Shown here one piece after another: positions 1-8,700 of a stretch of DNA of 64,000 bases. The stretch lies in contig NZ_JAGHZZ010000008.1 in the NCBI RefSeq assembly GCF_017745095.1, positions 341,847 to 405,846 on the forward strand, read 5' to 3'. Made by a program: the position numbers and the translations under genes. Positions within the stretch are counted from its first letter, which is position 1. Each line of letters opens with the position of its first letter. The notes below the pieces were generated by a model that did no database searches, was not told the DNA's origin, and was given only the letters and a program-made list of their open reading frames with translations. This DNA comes from Sporocytophaga sp. (GTDB lineage: Bacteria > Bacteroidota > Bacteroidia > Cytophagales > Cytophagaceae).

Positions 1-34
1 TAGAATGGATTCAAAGCTTGACATGCAAGCCTAA

Positions 35-244
35 TTAACAATCAAACTTTTTGATTTTGTTTTCAAGATAATCAACCCGTTCTTTTAAAAAATCGATGCG
101 AGAAGCTAACAATAAAGTTAGATCTGCAAATGATTCAACATTCTCATACTCCCCAATCTCAATAAAATATTTATCATCAACCCTAATGATTTCAATTGAA
201 CGGTAAACATTAGGGTCATTGATTTTTTTCAGCGTAAAAGTCAT
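35..244 (-). CDS. Small hypothetical protein with C-terminal coiled coil
   Basis: A 69-residue protein I do not recognise. The N-terminal half is a short beta-rich stretch (ITFxLKK-like start, then a VDDKYFIEIG segment). Residues 45-68 are helical with heptad-like Leu/Ile spacing (LLASRIDFLKERVDYLENKIKK), so it probably oligomerises. It starts 15 bp after the HTH gene on the same strand, so the two are likely co-transcribed and it may be a partner of that regulator. No signal peptide or membrane segment is present. The function is unknown; the coding call rests on codon-like composition and operon position. Confidence 0.6.
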   Translation of the reverse strand: MTFTLKKINDPNVYRSIEIIRVDDKYFIEIGEYENVESFADLTLLLASRIDFLKERVDYLENKIKKFDC

Positions 245-259
245 AACAGTTTGCTACAA

Positions 260-703
260 TCAAGCGCTTTTAATATTTGAAGATTTGTTCTCAGCCTGAG
301 ATCTGTAGAACTCAACCATTTTTTTCAAATCATCATTAGTACTTGCAGCCATATCAAGAGATCGCTTATAAGCATTAAGTGTCATTTCCTGATAACTGAT
401 AAGTACTTTCAGGTTTTCGAGTTCCTTAATAAGCAATTCTGCTTCACCTGAAGTTGCATTATTATATTTTAGAACGGTCTCTTTTAACATATGACCATCT
501 CCGAACAATAACCAGTAAATATTTAAGTCAGGGAGGGCATTTACTACGCTTATAAATTTATCTACACCGTATTTTTTCCCTTTTACTATATTATAAATCT
601 GAGTTCCTGAAGTATCACTCATCCTACCTAACTCATTAACTTTCATCTTTTTATAATCAAGAAACTCTTTAAGCCTTTTGCCTATTTCAACCAGATTATT
701 CAT
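260..703 (-). CDS. Helix-turn-helix (XRE/CI-like) transcriptional regulator
   Basis: A 147-residue DNA-binding protein. Residues 5-70 form an XRE-type HTH domain (IGKRLKEFLDYKKMKVNELG, then a TSGTQIYNIVKGKKYGVD recognition region), followed by a segment ending WLLFGDGHML, a pattern common in Bacteroidota CI-like repressors. Residues 85-135 are predicted helical or coiled-coil (AELLIKELENLKVLISYQE) and probably dimerise. No protease domain follows, so it is not a LexA/CI autocleaving type. The 237 bp upstream is AT-rich and non-coding and is the likely promoter. Such regulators often sit on mobile elements, but no integrase or other element gene is visible here. Confidence 0.8.
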   Translation of the reverse strand: MNNLVEIGKRLKEFLDYKKMKVNELGRMSDTSGTQIYNIVKGKKYGVDKFISVVNALPDLNIYWLLFGDGHMLKETVLKYNNATSGEAELLIKELENLKVLISYQEMTLNAYKRSLDMAASTNDDLKKMVEFYRSQAENKSSNIKSA

Positions 704-940
704 GTTAGCTCAAATTTGATACAAGATAACTTTAAACAATTATAAAATAATTAAATCTATATCAAAATATTCTAAACTCTTTTTTGATATTAATTCTAAT
801 TTGAAAATATAGCCAATACAAAAAATTGAATTAAAAAAATTCAGCTGTATGGAAATTGTAATATAATTTAATAAGATTTTCTCAAATTTAATTTGACAAG
901 TGAACTTTCCCAGAATTCTTCCGATTTTAAATTCGGAAGA
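704..940. promoter_or_regulatory. AT-rich intergenic region upstream of the HTH gene
   Basis: A 237-bp gap between the HTH gene start and the end of the SDR gene. It is very A/T-rich and lacks open frames. It should hold the HTH gene promoter on the minus strand, but I cannot place a specific box with confidence. A hairpin at its right end is listed separately. Confidence 0.4.
917..940 (-). terminator. Hairpin directly after the SDR stop codon
   Basis: TCTTCCGA at 917-924 pairs with TCGGAAGA at 933-940, and the arms extend inward with one mismatch. It begins one base after the SDR stop codon. There is no clear U-run after it on the minus strand, so it may be a weak terminator or a 3'-end-stabilising hairpin. 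Confidence 0.5.
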
Positions 941-1744
941 TCATCCATTGTCTACAAATCCAGGGTAAAGGGCCATACCACCATCAACAAATATTGTAGT
1001 ACCGTGAATATAGTCACTTTCATCCGAAGCTAACCAGGCAGCCACTTTCGCAACGTCTTTTGCTTCCCCTAGCCTGTTGTAAGGGATAAGTTCCAAAACT
1101 TTTTGCTCAGCTTCTTTTGTCGCCCAGATCTCTTTATTAATCCTGGTTTTTATGGCTCCCGGTGCTATTGCATTAACCCTTATTTTATCTCTACCTACCT
1201 CCTGGGCCATTGACTTCATAAACATACTCACTCCTCCTTTTGAACTTGAATAATTCACATGACCACTCCATGGTATGATTTCATGAACAGAGCTCATACA
1301 TATTATTTTACCAAGGGCACAAGAAGTTTCTGTTAATCCGCGTCTTCTATACTCTTTAATAGCTTCCCTAGAACAAAGAAATTGCCCCGTTAGGTTTATA
1401 TCCAATACGAGCTTCCAATCATTCAGACTCATTTCCGTTATGCTGGCATCTTTCTGAATACCTGCATTATTAACCAATATATCTATTGTCCCAAAAGTAG
1501 AGATTGCTTCTTTAAACATATCTTTCACATCATTTTCATTGCTCACATCAGCTTTAATTGCAATTGCTTCTCCTCCATTCTTTTTAATGCCTCTGACTAT
1601 ATCAAATGCAGCTTTTTCACTGTGAGAATAATTAATAACCACTTTTGCTCCTTCAACTGCAAGTTCGATCGCAATAGCTTCACCTATGCCCGAACTAGAT
1701 CCTGTAATTATGGCAGATTGCCCTTTCAGTCTTTGAATCTTCAT
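941..1744 (-). CDS. SDR-family oxidoreductase, glucose 1-dehydrogenase-like
   Basis: A 267-residue classical short-chain dehydrogenase. The cofactor motif TGSSSGIG is at residues 14-21, NNAG at 92-95, and the catalytic residues are Asn117, Ser151/152, Tyr165 and Lys169 (YSSSK). The basic and Ser residues near NYSHSEK at 38-44 suggest NADP(H) or dual use. The family includes glucose 1-dehydrogenases, and the insert RRRGLTETSCALGK at 133-146 is a variant I associate with bacterial homologues of that enzyme. The substrate cannot be read from sequence, and 3-oxoacyl reductase-like activity is the main alternative. It is soluble, cytoplasmic and monocistronic by spacing. Confidence 0.85.
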   Translation of the reverse strand: MKIQRLKGQSAIITGSSSGIGEAIAIELAVEGAKVVINYSHSEKAAFDIVRGIKKNGGEAIAIKADVSNENDVKDMFKEAISTFGTIDILVNNAGIQKDASITEMSLNDWKLVLDINLTGQFLCSREAIKEYRRRGLTETSCALGKIICMSSVHEIIPWSGHVNYSSSKGGVSMFMKSMAQEVGRDKIRVNAIAPGAIKTRINKEIWATKEAEQKVLELIPYNRLGEAKDVAKVAAWLASDESDYIHGTTIFVDGGMALYPGFVDNG

Positions 1745-1851
1745 ATCTAAATATCAAACTCCATCAAAGTATATAAGTTCAGCTCATTCAGCGTTCGATT
1801 ATTGTATTTAGAGCAATCCTTAGTAAATTACATTCTGAAACGAAAGGTAAA

Positions 1852-2952
1852 ATGGGCAAAAAACGCTTTCAATTTGATACTGTCAGGTTTATAGTTTTTT
1901 TAAAAGTTTTTTTAAGTCATTTACCCTTAGCTATATTACCCACATTGCATTTACTCCAAAGCACAGGAGCTGAAAGATTCTTTTTCATACTCAGCGGCTT
2001 TCTGATAACCTTTATAATTCTAAATGAAAAGAATAAAAATCAATCATTTAATTTCATAAAATTTATCATCAAGCGTGCATGTAGAATTGTACCCCTATAT
2101 TATCTTATTATAGCATTTGCCTTCCTCACTCCTACAATTCTTATTTTATTACAATTACCGTTTTCCAACAAAGGATACAATCCCGAACTCATATGGTCTT
2201 TAACTTTTATGGAAAACTACAAGATGATGCTGGAAAGAGATTCCGCTAATGTTTCTCCCTTAAGTGTGGTTTGGAGTCTTTGTACTGAAATTCATTTTTA
2301 TATACTTTGGGGACTAGCTTTCATTTTCCTTAAGCCTAAAAATTCCATATTCCTCATTGGTTTGGCCTTGATAACAGCTACACCTTTCAGAATCTTTTAT
2401 CACAGTCATGCATTGGTTTCTGCAGATCTTGCAAGCAACCTGGACTATTTTGCCTTCGGGGCTATACCTGCCTATCTTTATGTAATGCGAAACGATGTAT
2501 TTGAAAAATGGAACAGTTATATCCCTCGTGCTTTGAAAATTTTCATTTATATCATAGCGGTTTGTTTTGTTTTCGTTGTCCCGAAACTAAGCTTTCCTTT
2601 AAAACATATTATTGAACCATTGTGCTTCGGGATACTTTTCATGTTTGTCATTTCGTTTTTAGCGGGTATAAAAACAGAAGAAACAAACAGACAAAATCTT
2701 TTCACTTATCTTGGAGCATTCACTTATGGAATGTATATATATCACACTATCGTGATAAACCTCATGATAAAGATTTTTAGCTTATCGGGATTAGCTGAAA
2801 ATAATACGTTTAATACACTCCTCCTTTCTATATCAAGCCTTCTGATAACCATTGCCATTAGCATTACCTCTTATCATTTGTTTGAAAAGCATTTTCTAAA
2901 CTTAGGAGAAAAACCGACAAAATCAGATGCATTAGCTTACATAAAAAAGTAA
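1852..2952 (+). CDS. Membrane acyltransferase, acyltransferase 3 (OafA/YrhL) family
   Basis: A 366-residue polytopic inner-membrane protein of the acyltransferase 3 family, which transfers acyl groups to cell-surface carbohydrates or lipids. The N-terminus has the family signature FDTVRF...FLSHL with the candidate catalytic His23, then FFILSGFLIT at about 42-51 and the RACRIVPLYYLI signature near 77. About ten hydrophobic segments follow, ending with a YGMYIYHT segment near 299. No SGNH domain is fused. It diverges from the SDR (about 107 bp between starts) and converges with the aldehyde dehydrogenase 7 bp downstream. The acceptor is unknown. Confidence 0.85.
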   Translation: MGKKRFQFDTVRFIVFLKVFLSHLPLAILPTLHLLQSTGAERFFFILSGFLITFIILNEKNKNQSFNFIKFIIKRACRIVPLYYLIIAFAFLTPTILILLQLPFSNKGYNPELIWSLTFMENYKMMLERDSANVSPLSVVWSLCTEIHFYILWGLAFIFLKPKNSIFLIGLALITATPFRIFYHSHALVSADLASNLDYFAFGAIPAYLYVMRNDVFEKWNSYIPRALKIFIYIIAVCFVFVVPKLSFPLKHIIEPLCFGILFMFVISFLAGIKTEETNRQNLFTYLGAFTYGMYIYHTIVINLMIKIFSLSGLAENNTFNTLLLSISSLLITIAISITSYHLFEKHFLNLGEKPTKSDALAYIKK

Positions 2953-2959
2953 TTTCCAA

Positions 2960-4363
2960 TTATAAAAACCTCATTATAAACCTGATAAAAAATTTTACTT
3001 TCTTACTATATGGCGGATAAATGAGCTTTACTCCAGTAAATCCCACTCTTTGTTTTAAAACTGCACGTTCATTAGAGAAAGCCTTAAAACCGCTATATCC
3101 GTGCGACCTGCCTATACCACTATAATTTACGCCTCCAAAAGGAAGGTAAGGATGCACAAAATGCAATGTAGTATCATTGATGCATATGGCACCTGAAGAA
3201 AGGCTTTGTGATATATAATCCACAGTATCCTGATCTTTTGAAAATATATAAAGCGCCAATGGTTTGTGGTTAGTCCTTATAAAATTGATTACCTCCGAAA
3301 TTTTCTTATACCCCACAATCGGAAGCACAGGTCCGAATACTTCAGTCTTAAGAATAGTGGCATCCAATGATACATTTGTGAGGATCGCAGGAGGCACAAA
3401 ATTTTCTTGTGGAGGGATTTTATCAAGAAGATTTATTGCTCCTGAAGCTATTGAGGTATCTATCATTTTGCACAACCTATCTACATGCTTTTGATTGATG
3501 ATAGAAGCCAGATCTTTCATTTTTCCGCTTTTAAAATCAGGATAAAATTTGTAAAAATGTTCTAATAGAATTTTCTCAAACTTTTCTTTAACCTTATAAT
3601 CAATAAAGATTGTATTTACAGAAAGACATGACTGTCCTGCATTCACAAACTTCCCGAACAAAACCTTTTGAGCAGCATCTTTAAGATTAGCACTATCATC
3701 AATAATAAGAGGATTGCAACCTCCCAATTCCAGAGTCACTGAGCTCAGGTTTTCTGCTGCAGCTTTCATTACCTTTTTTCCAACTTCTGTGCTGCCTGTA
3801 AAAAAGATGTGATTAAAAGGCAGGTTCAATAACTCTTCTGCAACGTCAGCTTCTCCTGAGACTACTTTTACTTCTTTTTCAGAAAACAAACTTTCTATCA
3901 TCTTAATGATGATTTTTGTAGTTGCACCTGAATATTCTGAAGGTTTAAGAACTACACAATTGCCAGCAGCAATAGCGGAGACCAGCGGCCCGATCGATAA
4001 GTTAAATGGAAAATTCCAGGGCGCAATAATAAGCACAACTCCCATAGGCTCGAATACAACTGAAGGTTTCACCCCATACATAGCAGTAATATTCTCAACT
4101 CTTCTTTCTTTCACCCAATCATCAAGTTTTTCCAGTGTATGATCGATTTCCCAGAGCACGGGTTTAATATCTCCAAAATCAGCTTCGGGCTCCGGCTTGC
4201 GCAGGTCTTCGTACAAGGCCTCCCTGATTAATTTTTGGTTGTTTAATATCCATTTCCTGATATTTTTCAACTTTTGTTTTCTGAATCTGATTTCCTGATA
4301 CCTAAGATGCTCATTAAAAAAAATACGCTGATGCTCAAAAATTTGCTTTAGTGAGGAATCCAT
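2960..4363 (-). CDS. Aldehyde dehydrogenase, ALDH3-like (fatty aldehyde type)
   Basis: A 467-residue NAD(P)+-dependent aldehyde dehydrogenase oxidising aldehydes to acids. The catalytic Cys246 lies in GQSC, the general base Glu212 in LELGG, the transition-state Asn117 in PWNFP, and the cofactor loop FTGSTEVG at 188-195. Length and layout match class 3 ALDHs. The C-terminus (last ~25 residues, YSKKVKFFIRFIMRFL) is basic and hydrophobic, like the membrane-associating tails of fatty aldehyde dehydrogenases, so a long-chain aldehyde substrate at the membrane is likely but inferred. A terminator of the upstream metal operon lies just ahead of its start. Confidence 0.9.
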   Translation of the reverse strand: MDSSLKQIFEHQRIFFNEHLRYQEIRFRKQKLKNIRKWILNNQKLIREALYEDLRKPEPEADFGDIKPVLWEIDHTLEKLDDWVKERRVENITAMYGVKPSVVFEPMGVVLIIAPWNFPFNLSIGPLVSAIAAGNCVVLKPSEYSGATTKIIIKMIESLFSEKEVKVVSGEADVAEELLNLPFNHIFFTGSTEVGKKVMKAAAENLSSVTLELGGCNPLIIDDSANLKDAAQKVLFGKFVNAGQSCLSVNTIFIDYKVKEKFEKILLEHFYKFYPDFKSGKMKDLASIINQKHVDRLCKMIDTSIASGAINLLDKIPPQENFVPPAILTNVSLDATILKTEVFGPVLPIVGYKKISEVINFIRTNHKPLALYIFSKDQDTVDYISQSLSSGAICINDTTLHFVHPYLPFGGVNYSGIGRSHGYSGFKAFSNERAVLKQRVGFTGVKLIYPPYSKKVKFFIRFIMRFL

Positions 4364-4404
4364 ATTAACTCTGTTTTATCAATATTACCGGCTATTTAAA
4401 AATA

Positions 4405-4435
4405 AAAAAAGGAACTTAATGTTTGTTCCTTTTTT
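4405..4435 (-). terminator. Terminator of the RND efflux operon
   Basis: AAAAAAGGAAC at 4405-4415 pairs with GTTCCTTTTTT at 4425-4435. Read on the minus strand the hairpin ends in a U-run. It lies about 110 bp downstream of the adaptor gene stop and upstream of the aldehyde dehydrogenase start. Confidence 0.75.
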
Positions 4436-4543
4436 GAAAATCATTTTTTAAAATAAGCACCACAACCTTTACAGAATAGAAAACATAGCAACAGTAAGCA
4501 TTTCGGAAACATTTTGTTGCTCTTGCTCAAACTATTGCTCCTT

Positions 4544-5737
4544 TTATTCTCCCTCTCCTTGCTTCATCTTGGCAAATAGATAATAAGCCCCTTTCTTTAC
4601 AATCATTTTATTATTAAATGATTGAACGGGATTCACTTCTGTATATCCCAAATCACTTACACCTGTTTTAACCTCTTCCATGCTAAAAATGTAGGTCTTT
4701 GCCTTTTCGCTTTTCTTTTCTTCACTCAAAACAAAGATATATTCATTCTCTCCCATTTTTATAATGGCATCATCAGGTAATGCATTCACTTCATTGGCTC
4801 CCACATCAATAAGCCCATGAACGTAGATTCCCGGAACCAAATCAGTATTGCCCGCTATTTCAGTATGCACTGGCAAAGCCCTTGTTTGGGGATTAATTGT
4901 CTTACCTACTGAAAACACATACCCCTCAATATTCTTGTCTCCACCAGATGGGAGAGAGAATAATACTTTTTGTCCCTGTTTTACTTTATACCAATCTTTT
5001 TCAAAAACATTCAACTCTACATGAAGATGACTATTATCAACCACCTCAAAAAGCTGAATAGCAGGTTGTGCAAAGCTTCCAATATTGACATTAATTTCCG
5101 TGATATACCCATCAATAGGTGATTTTACAGAAACTGATGAAGCTATAATCCCATTATTAAGATTAGCGATGGATATATTCAACTTATCTAACTGATCTTT
5201 TAAAGACGCCAGTCTGCTTTTCTCTGACTTGTAGTTTGCTTCGGCTTGTTGAAATACTTTGCCTGACGAAACATTTTCATTATAAAGTTCTTTCTGACGT
5301 TCATATTCCTTTTCCAGAAAAGTCATATTATCTTTGGCCTTAAGGTATTCTTCCTGTATCCTTGTAAAATCAGGATGTTCAAGCACCGCTAGTGTTTGTC
5401 CTTTTTTTACATACTTACCTTGAATAACATTTACAGACTTCACAACACCGCCTATAAAAGTAGAAACGAAAGCCCTCTTTTGAGGTGGTACTTCCAGATA
5501 TCCGTTAGCTTTTACAACACTTTTGAGATTCTTCCTGTCGAAGCTTCCAAGCTCTATACCTGCCGTGGTAAATTGATCTCCGGATAATTCTATAACTTTC
5601 AATTCTTCACCACTCTTTGTAGTATCAGAAACACTCGTTTCTTTAGAAGACTCAGATGAAACTTCTTCCTTTTTAGAATTGCATAGTGAAAAAAGAAAAA
5701 GTGAAACTATAAACAATATTATATTATAAACTTTCAT
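4544..5737 (-). CDS. RND efflux periplasmic adaptor (CusB/CzcB-like) lipoprotein
   Basis: A 397-residue membrane fusion protein linking an RND pump to an outer-membrane channel. It has a lipoprotein signal (hydrophobic residues 4-18, Cys19 followed by NSKKEE), a barrel-sandwich half with VNVIQGKYVKKGQTLAVLEHPDF near 98-120, a long coiled-coil hairpin at about 120-195, the second biotinyl-lipoyl half (VKSPIDGYITEINVNIG) near 203-219, and a beta-barrel domain near 230-300. The start lies 2 bp after the stop of the pump gene, so translation is probably coupled. I see no N-terminal Met- or His-rich metal-binding extension. The metal is judged from the pump. Confidence 0.9.
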   Translation of the reverse strand: MKVYNIILFIVSLFLFSLCNSKKEEVSSESSKETSVSDTTKSGEELKVIELSGDQFTTAGIELGSFDRKNLKSVVKANGYLEVPPQKRAFVSTFIGGVVKSVNVIQGKYVKKGQTLAVLEHPDFTRIQEEYLKAKDNMTFLEKEYERQKELYNENVSSGKVFQQAEANYKSEKSRLASLKDQLDKLNISIANLNNGIIASSVSVKSPIDGYITEINVNIGSFAQPAIQLFEVVDNSHLHVELNVFEKDWYKVKQGQKVLFSLPSGGDKNIEGYVFSVGKTINPQTRALPVHTEIAGNTDLVPGIYVHGLIDVGANEVNALPDDAIIKMGENEYIFVLSEEKKSEKAKTYIFSMEEVKTGVSDLGYTEVNPVQSFNNKMIVKKGAYYLFAKMKQGEGE

Positions 5738-5739
5738 GA

Positions 5740-8700
5740 TTAATTTCCTCCTGCTATATAGTCGATTGCAATGATGGTTTGATTGTAATTATTGATTGTA
5801 TCCAGATAGCCTGATTTTATAGAAAGAGCCCTACCTAATCCTTGCAGATATTCTACATATCCAATCTCTCCAGCTCGGAAAGCCTTTATCGAATTGCTAA
5901 TGATAAGCTCAGCCTGTTTCAGACCAATTGATTCGAAATAACTAAGACTGCTGAGATTCTTCTTATACTGCTGCATAAGCATGGCATACTCTCCTTCAAG
6001 GTTTTTGGTATTGTATTCCAGTAAGCTCTCGGTTACTTTCTGATTCAACTTTACACTAGTAATTCTTGCATAATAGGGTTTGAAAATAACAGGTACAGAA
6101 ACTCCCGCCATTATTCCCTGAAATCGGTATCCAGGTCCGAAATACCGCTCTGTTCCGTTTATACTTTGTACACCCTGCAAAGTCTGATTAAAATATCCGA
6201 AACTAAAATCTGGCAGAAACCTCGCTCTTTCCACTCTGACAAAAGCTTTATTCACCTTTACCTGCTGACGTATATAACTCAACAATGGATTAGCCTCTAC
6301 AGTTGCAGAATCAGGGGACACAGAAAGATTTAGCTTATCAAATTTTTCAGTCGTGATGATACTATCTGAAACATTCAAATAAACCCTCAATTGTTTTTGA
6401 TAAATCTGCATATCAGCATGATTCTTTAAAATCAGATTCCTAAACTCAGCTACCTGAGCTTCGGCTGTTAGCTTTTCCAGGTAAGTAGATTCACCGGTTT
6501 TGAATCTAAGATCAGCAGCTTTCATGAAATCCTGATAGATACTATCCTCATAATTAAGCAGCATATGCTTAGACTCAAAATAAAGTAAATTGTAATAAGC
6601 ACTCCTTACATTTCTCTTTAATTCATTACCTGTAACATCTGCCTTTACCTCTGAAGCTTTTACCTGCTCCCTGTAATAATTATTCTGACTTGAATAAAAT
6701 GTAGGAAAAGCTATAGATTGATTAATAGTGATGTTATTGTCATTATTAAGACTGTTGAACTGTCCATACATAAGACTGACATTGGTTTTGGGAATATCAA
6801 GATAAGATTTCTTCAAAGCTTCCTGAGCTTTAATGTCATACCTTGCTGCAGCCATAGATGGATTGTTCTGAAGGGCGATATTAAATGCTTCTTCAGCTGA
6901 CAAAGCCTTGACCGGAGCTTGCCCTAAACTTAAAGAGACAGAACCCAGAATAAATAAAGGGATCAATACAAATGCTTTATCTATTCCTGCACCCCCACCT
7001 TCATCCTCATTTTTATAAAAAAGTGTATAAAGAACAGGTAACACTATCAATGTAAGTAGAGTTGCAGATATAAGTCCACCTATCACCACTGTAGCTAATG
7101 GCTTTTGAACTTCAGCTCCGGAAGTATTGGACAATGCCATTGGCAAGAATCCCATGGAAGCTACGGAAGCAGTCATGATTACAGGCCTTAGTCTCATTTC
7201 AGTGCCCTTCAGAACTCGCTCGTAAACGTTTTCAATACCTTCAGCTTTAAGCTGATTAAAGTAACTGATCAGTACCATACCATTTAACACGGCCACACCA
7301 AACAGGGCTATAAATCCCACGCCTGCTGAAATACTGAAAGGCATATCCCTTAAGAGCAATGCAAAAACACCACCTATTGCAGAGAACGGTATTGCTGTAA
7401 AAATCAGCAAGGTTTCTTTTAATGATTTGAAAGTAAAAAACAGAATGATTAAAATAAGTCCAAGTGCTACAGGAACTGCCAATGAAAGTCTCTGCTTGGC
7501 TTCAACAAGGTTTTCAAACTGTCCACCATAAGTGACAAAATATCCTGCAGGAAGATCAAGCTTTGCATCCAGCTTACTGCTTATTTCCTGAACCATAGAT
7601 TCCACGTCACGATCGCGCACATTGACACCAATTACGATTCTTCTTTTTGTATCTTCTCTTGAAATCTGTATAGGCCCCTCAGAATATTCAATGTCTGCAA
7701 CCTCTGTTATCGGAATTTGCATACCTGAAGGCAGCACCACATACATGCCTTTAACATCTTTTATATCTCTTCTGAAAGGTTCCTGTAAACGTACTACGAG
7801 ATCGAATCTCTTCTCCCCTTCAAAAACCTCCCCTGCAACGGCTCCGGCAAATGAGGATCTGACTACATCATTTACATCAGAGATAGCAAGGCCATACTGA
7901 GCGATTTTACCCCTCTTATATTTCACAGTAATCTGAGGAAGGCCAGTTACAGGTTCTACATAAATATCGGAGACACCTTTAATATCTTTGATTAGGTTTG
8001 CGACCTGATTTGCCTTGGATGCCAGAACCTCCATATTTTCTCCGAAAATTTTTATAGCAAGATCCTGCTTAGCTCCTGTCATGAGCTCATTAAATCTCAT
8101 TTGTATAGGCTGCTGAAATCCAAAATTAACTCCTGGAAGGCGCTCTAACTCTTTGGACATCTTTTCTGCAAGTTCTTCCCTTGTCTCTGCGGAAGTCCAT
8201 TCGTCCTTATCTTTCAATATGATCATAAGATCACATGCTTCCATAGGCATAGGATCTGTTGGTATTTCAGCTGTACCAATTTTGCCAACTGTCAATTTAA
8301 CTTCCGGAAATTTTCTTAAAAGAATATCCGAAGCTTTTAATGAAGTTTCGATTGTTTGAGAAAGTGAACTTCCAGGCAAAAGCCTTGTCTCTACTGCAAA
8401 ATCTCCTTCTTCAAGAGTTGGAAGAAACTCACCACCCATATTTATAAAAAGCAAGATGCTTATTCCAAGTAATGCCACAGCAACACTGACTATAATTATT
8501 CTCGCATTCAGTGCAGCGTTAATGACAGGATGATAGGCTTTTTGAAGCACTTCCATTATTTTATCAGATAAGTTTTTATGCTGAGATATCTTCTTACTCA
8601 GAAACAAGGAAGCCATCATAGGCACATAAGTAACACACAGAATAAGTGCTCCTAGAATTGCGAATGAAACCGCCTGAGCCATTGGTCTGAACATTTTTCC

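Noticed and set aside
260..703. Prophage or mobile-element border near the HTH regulator
   Set aside because: No integrase, attachment repeat or phage structural gene is visible within the window.
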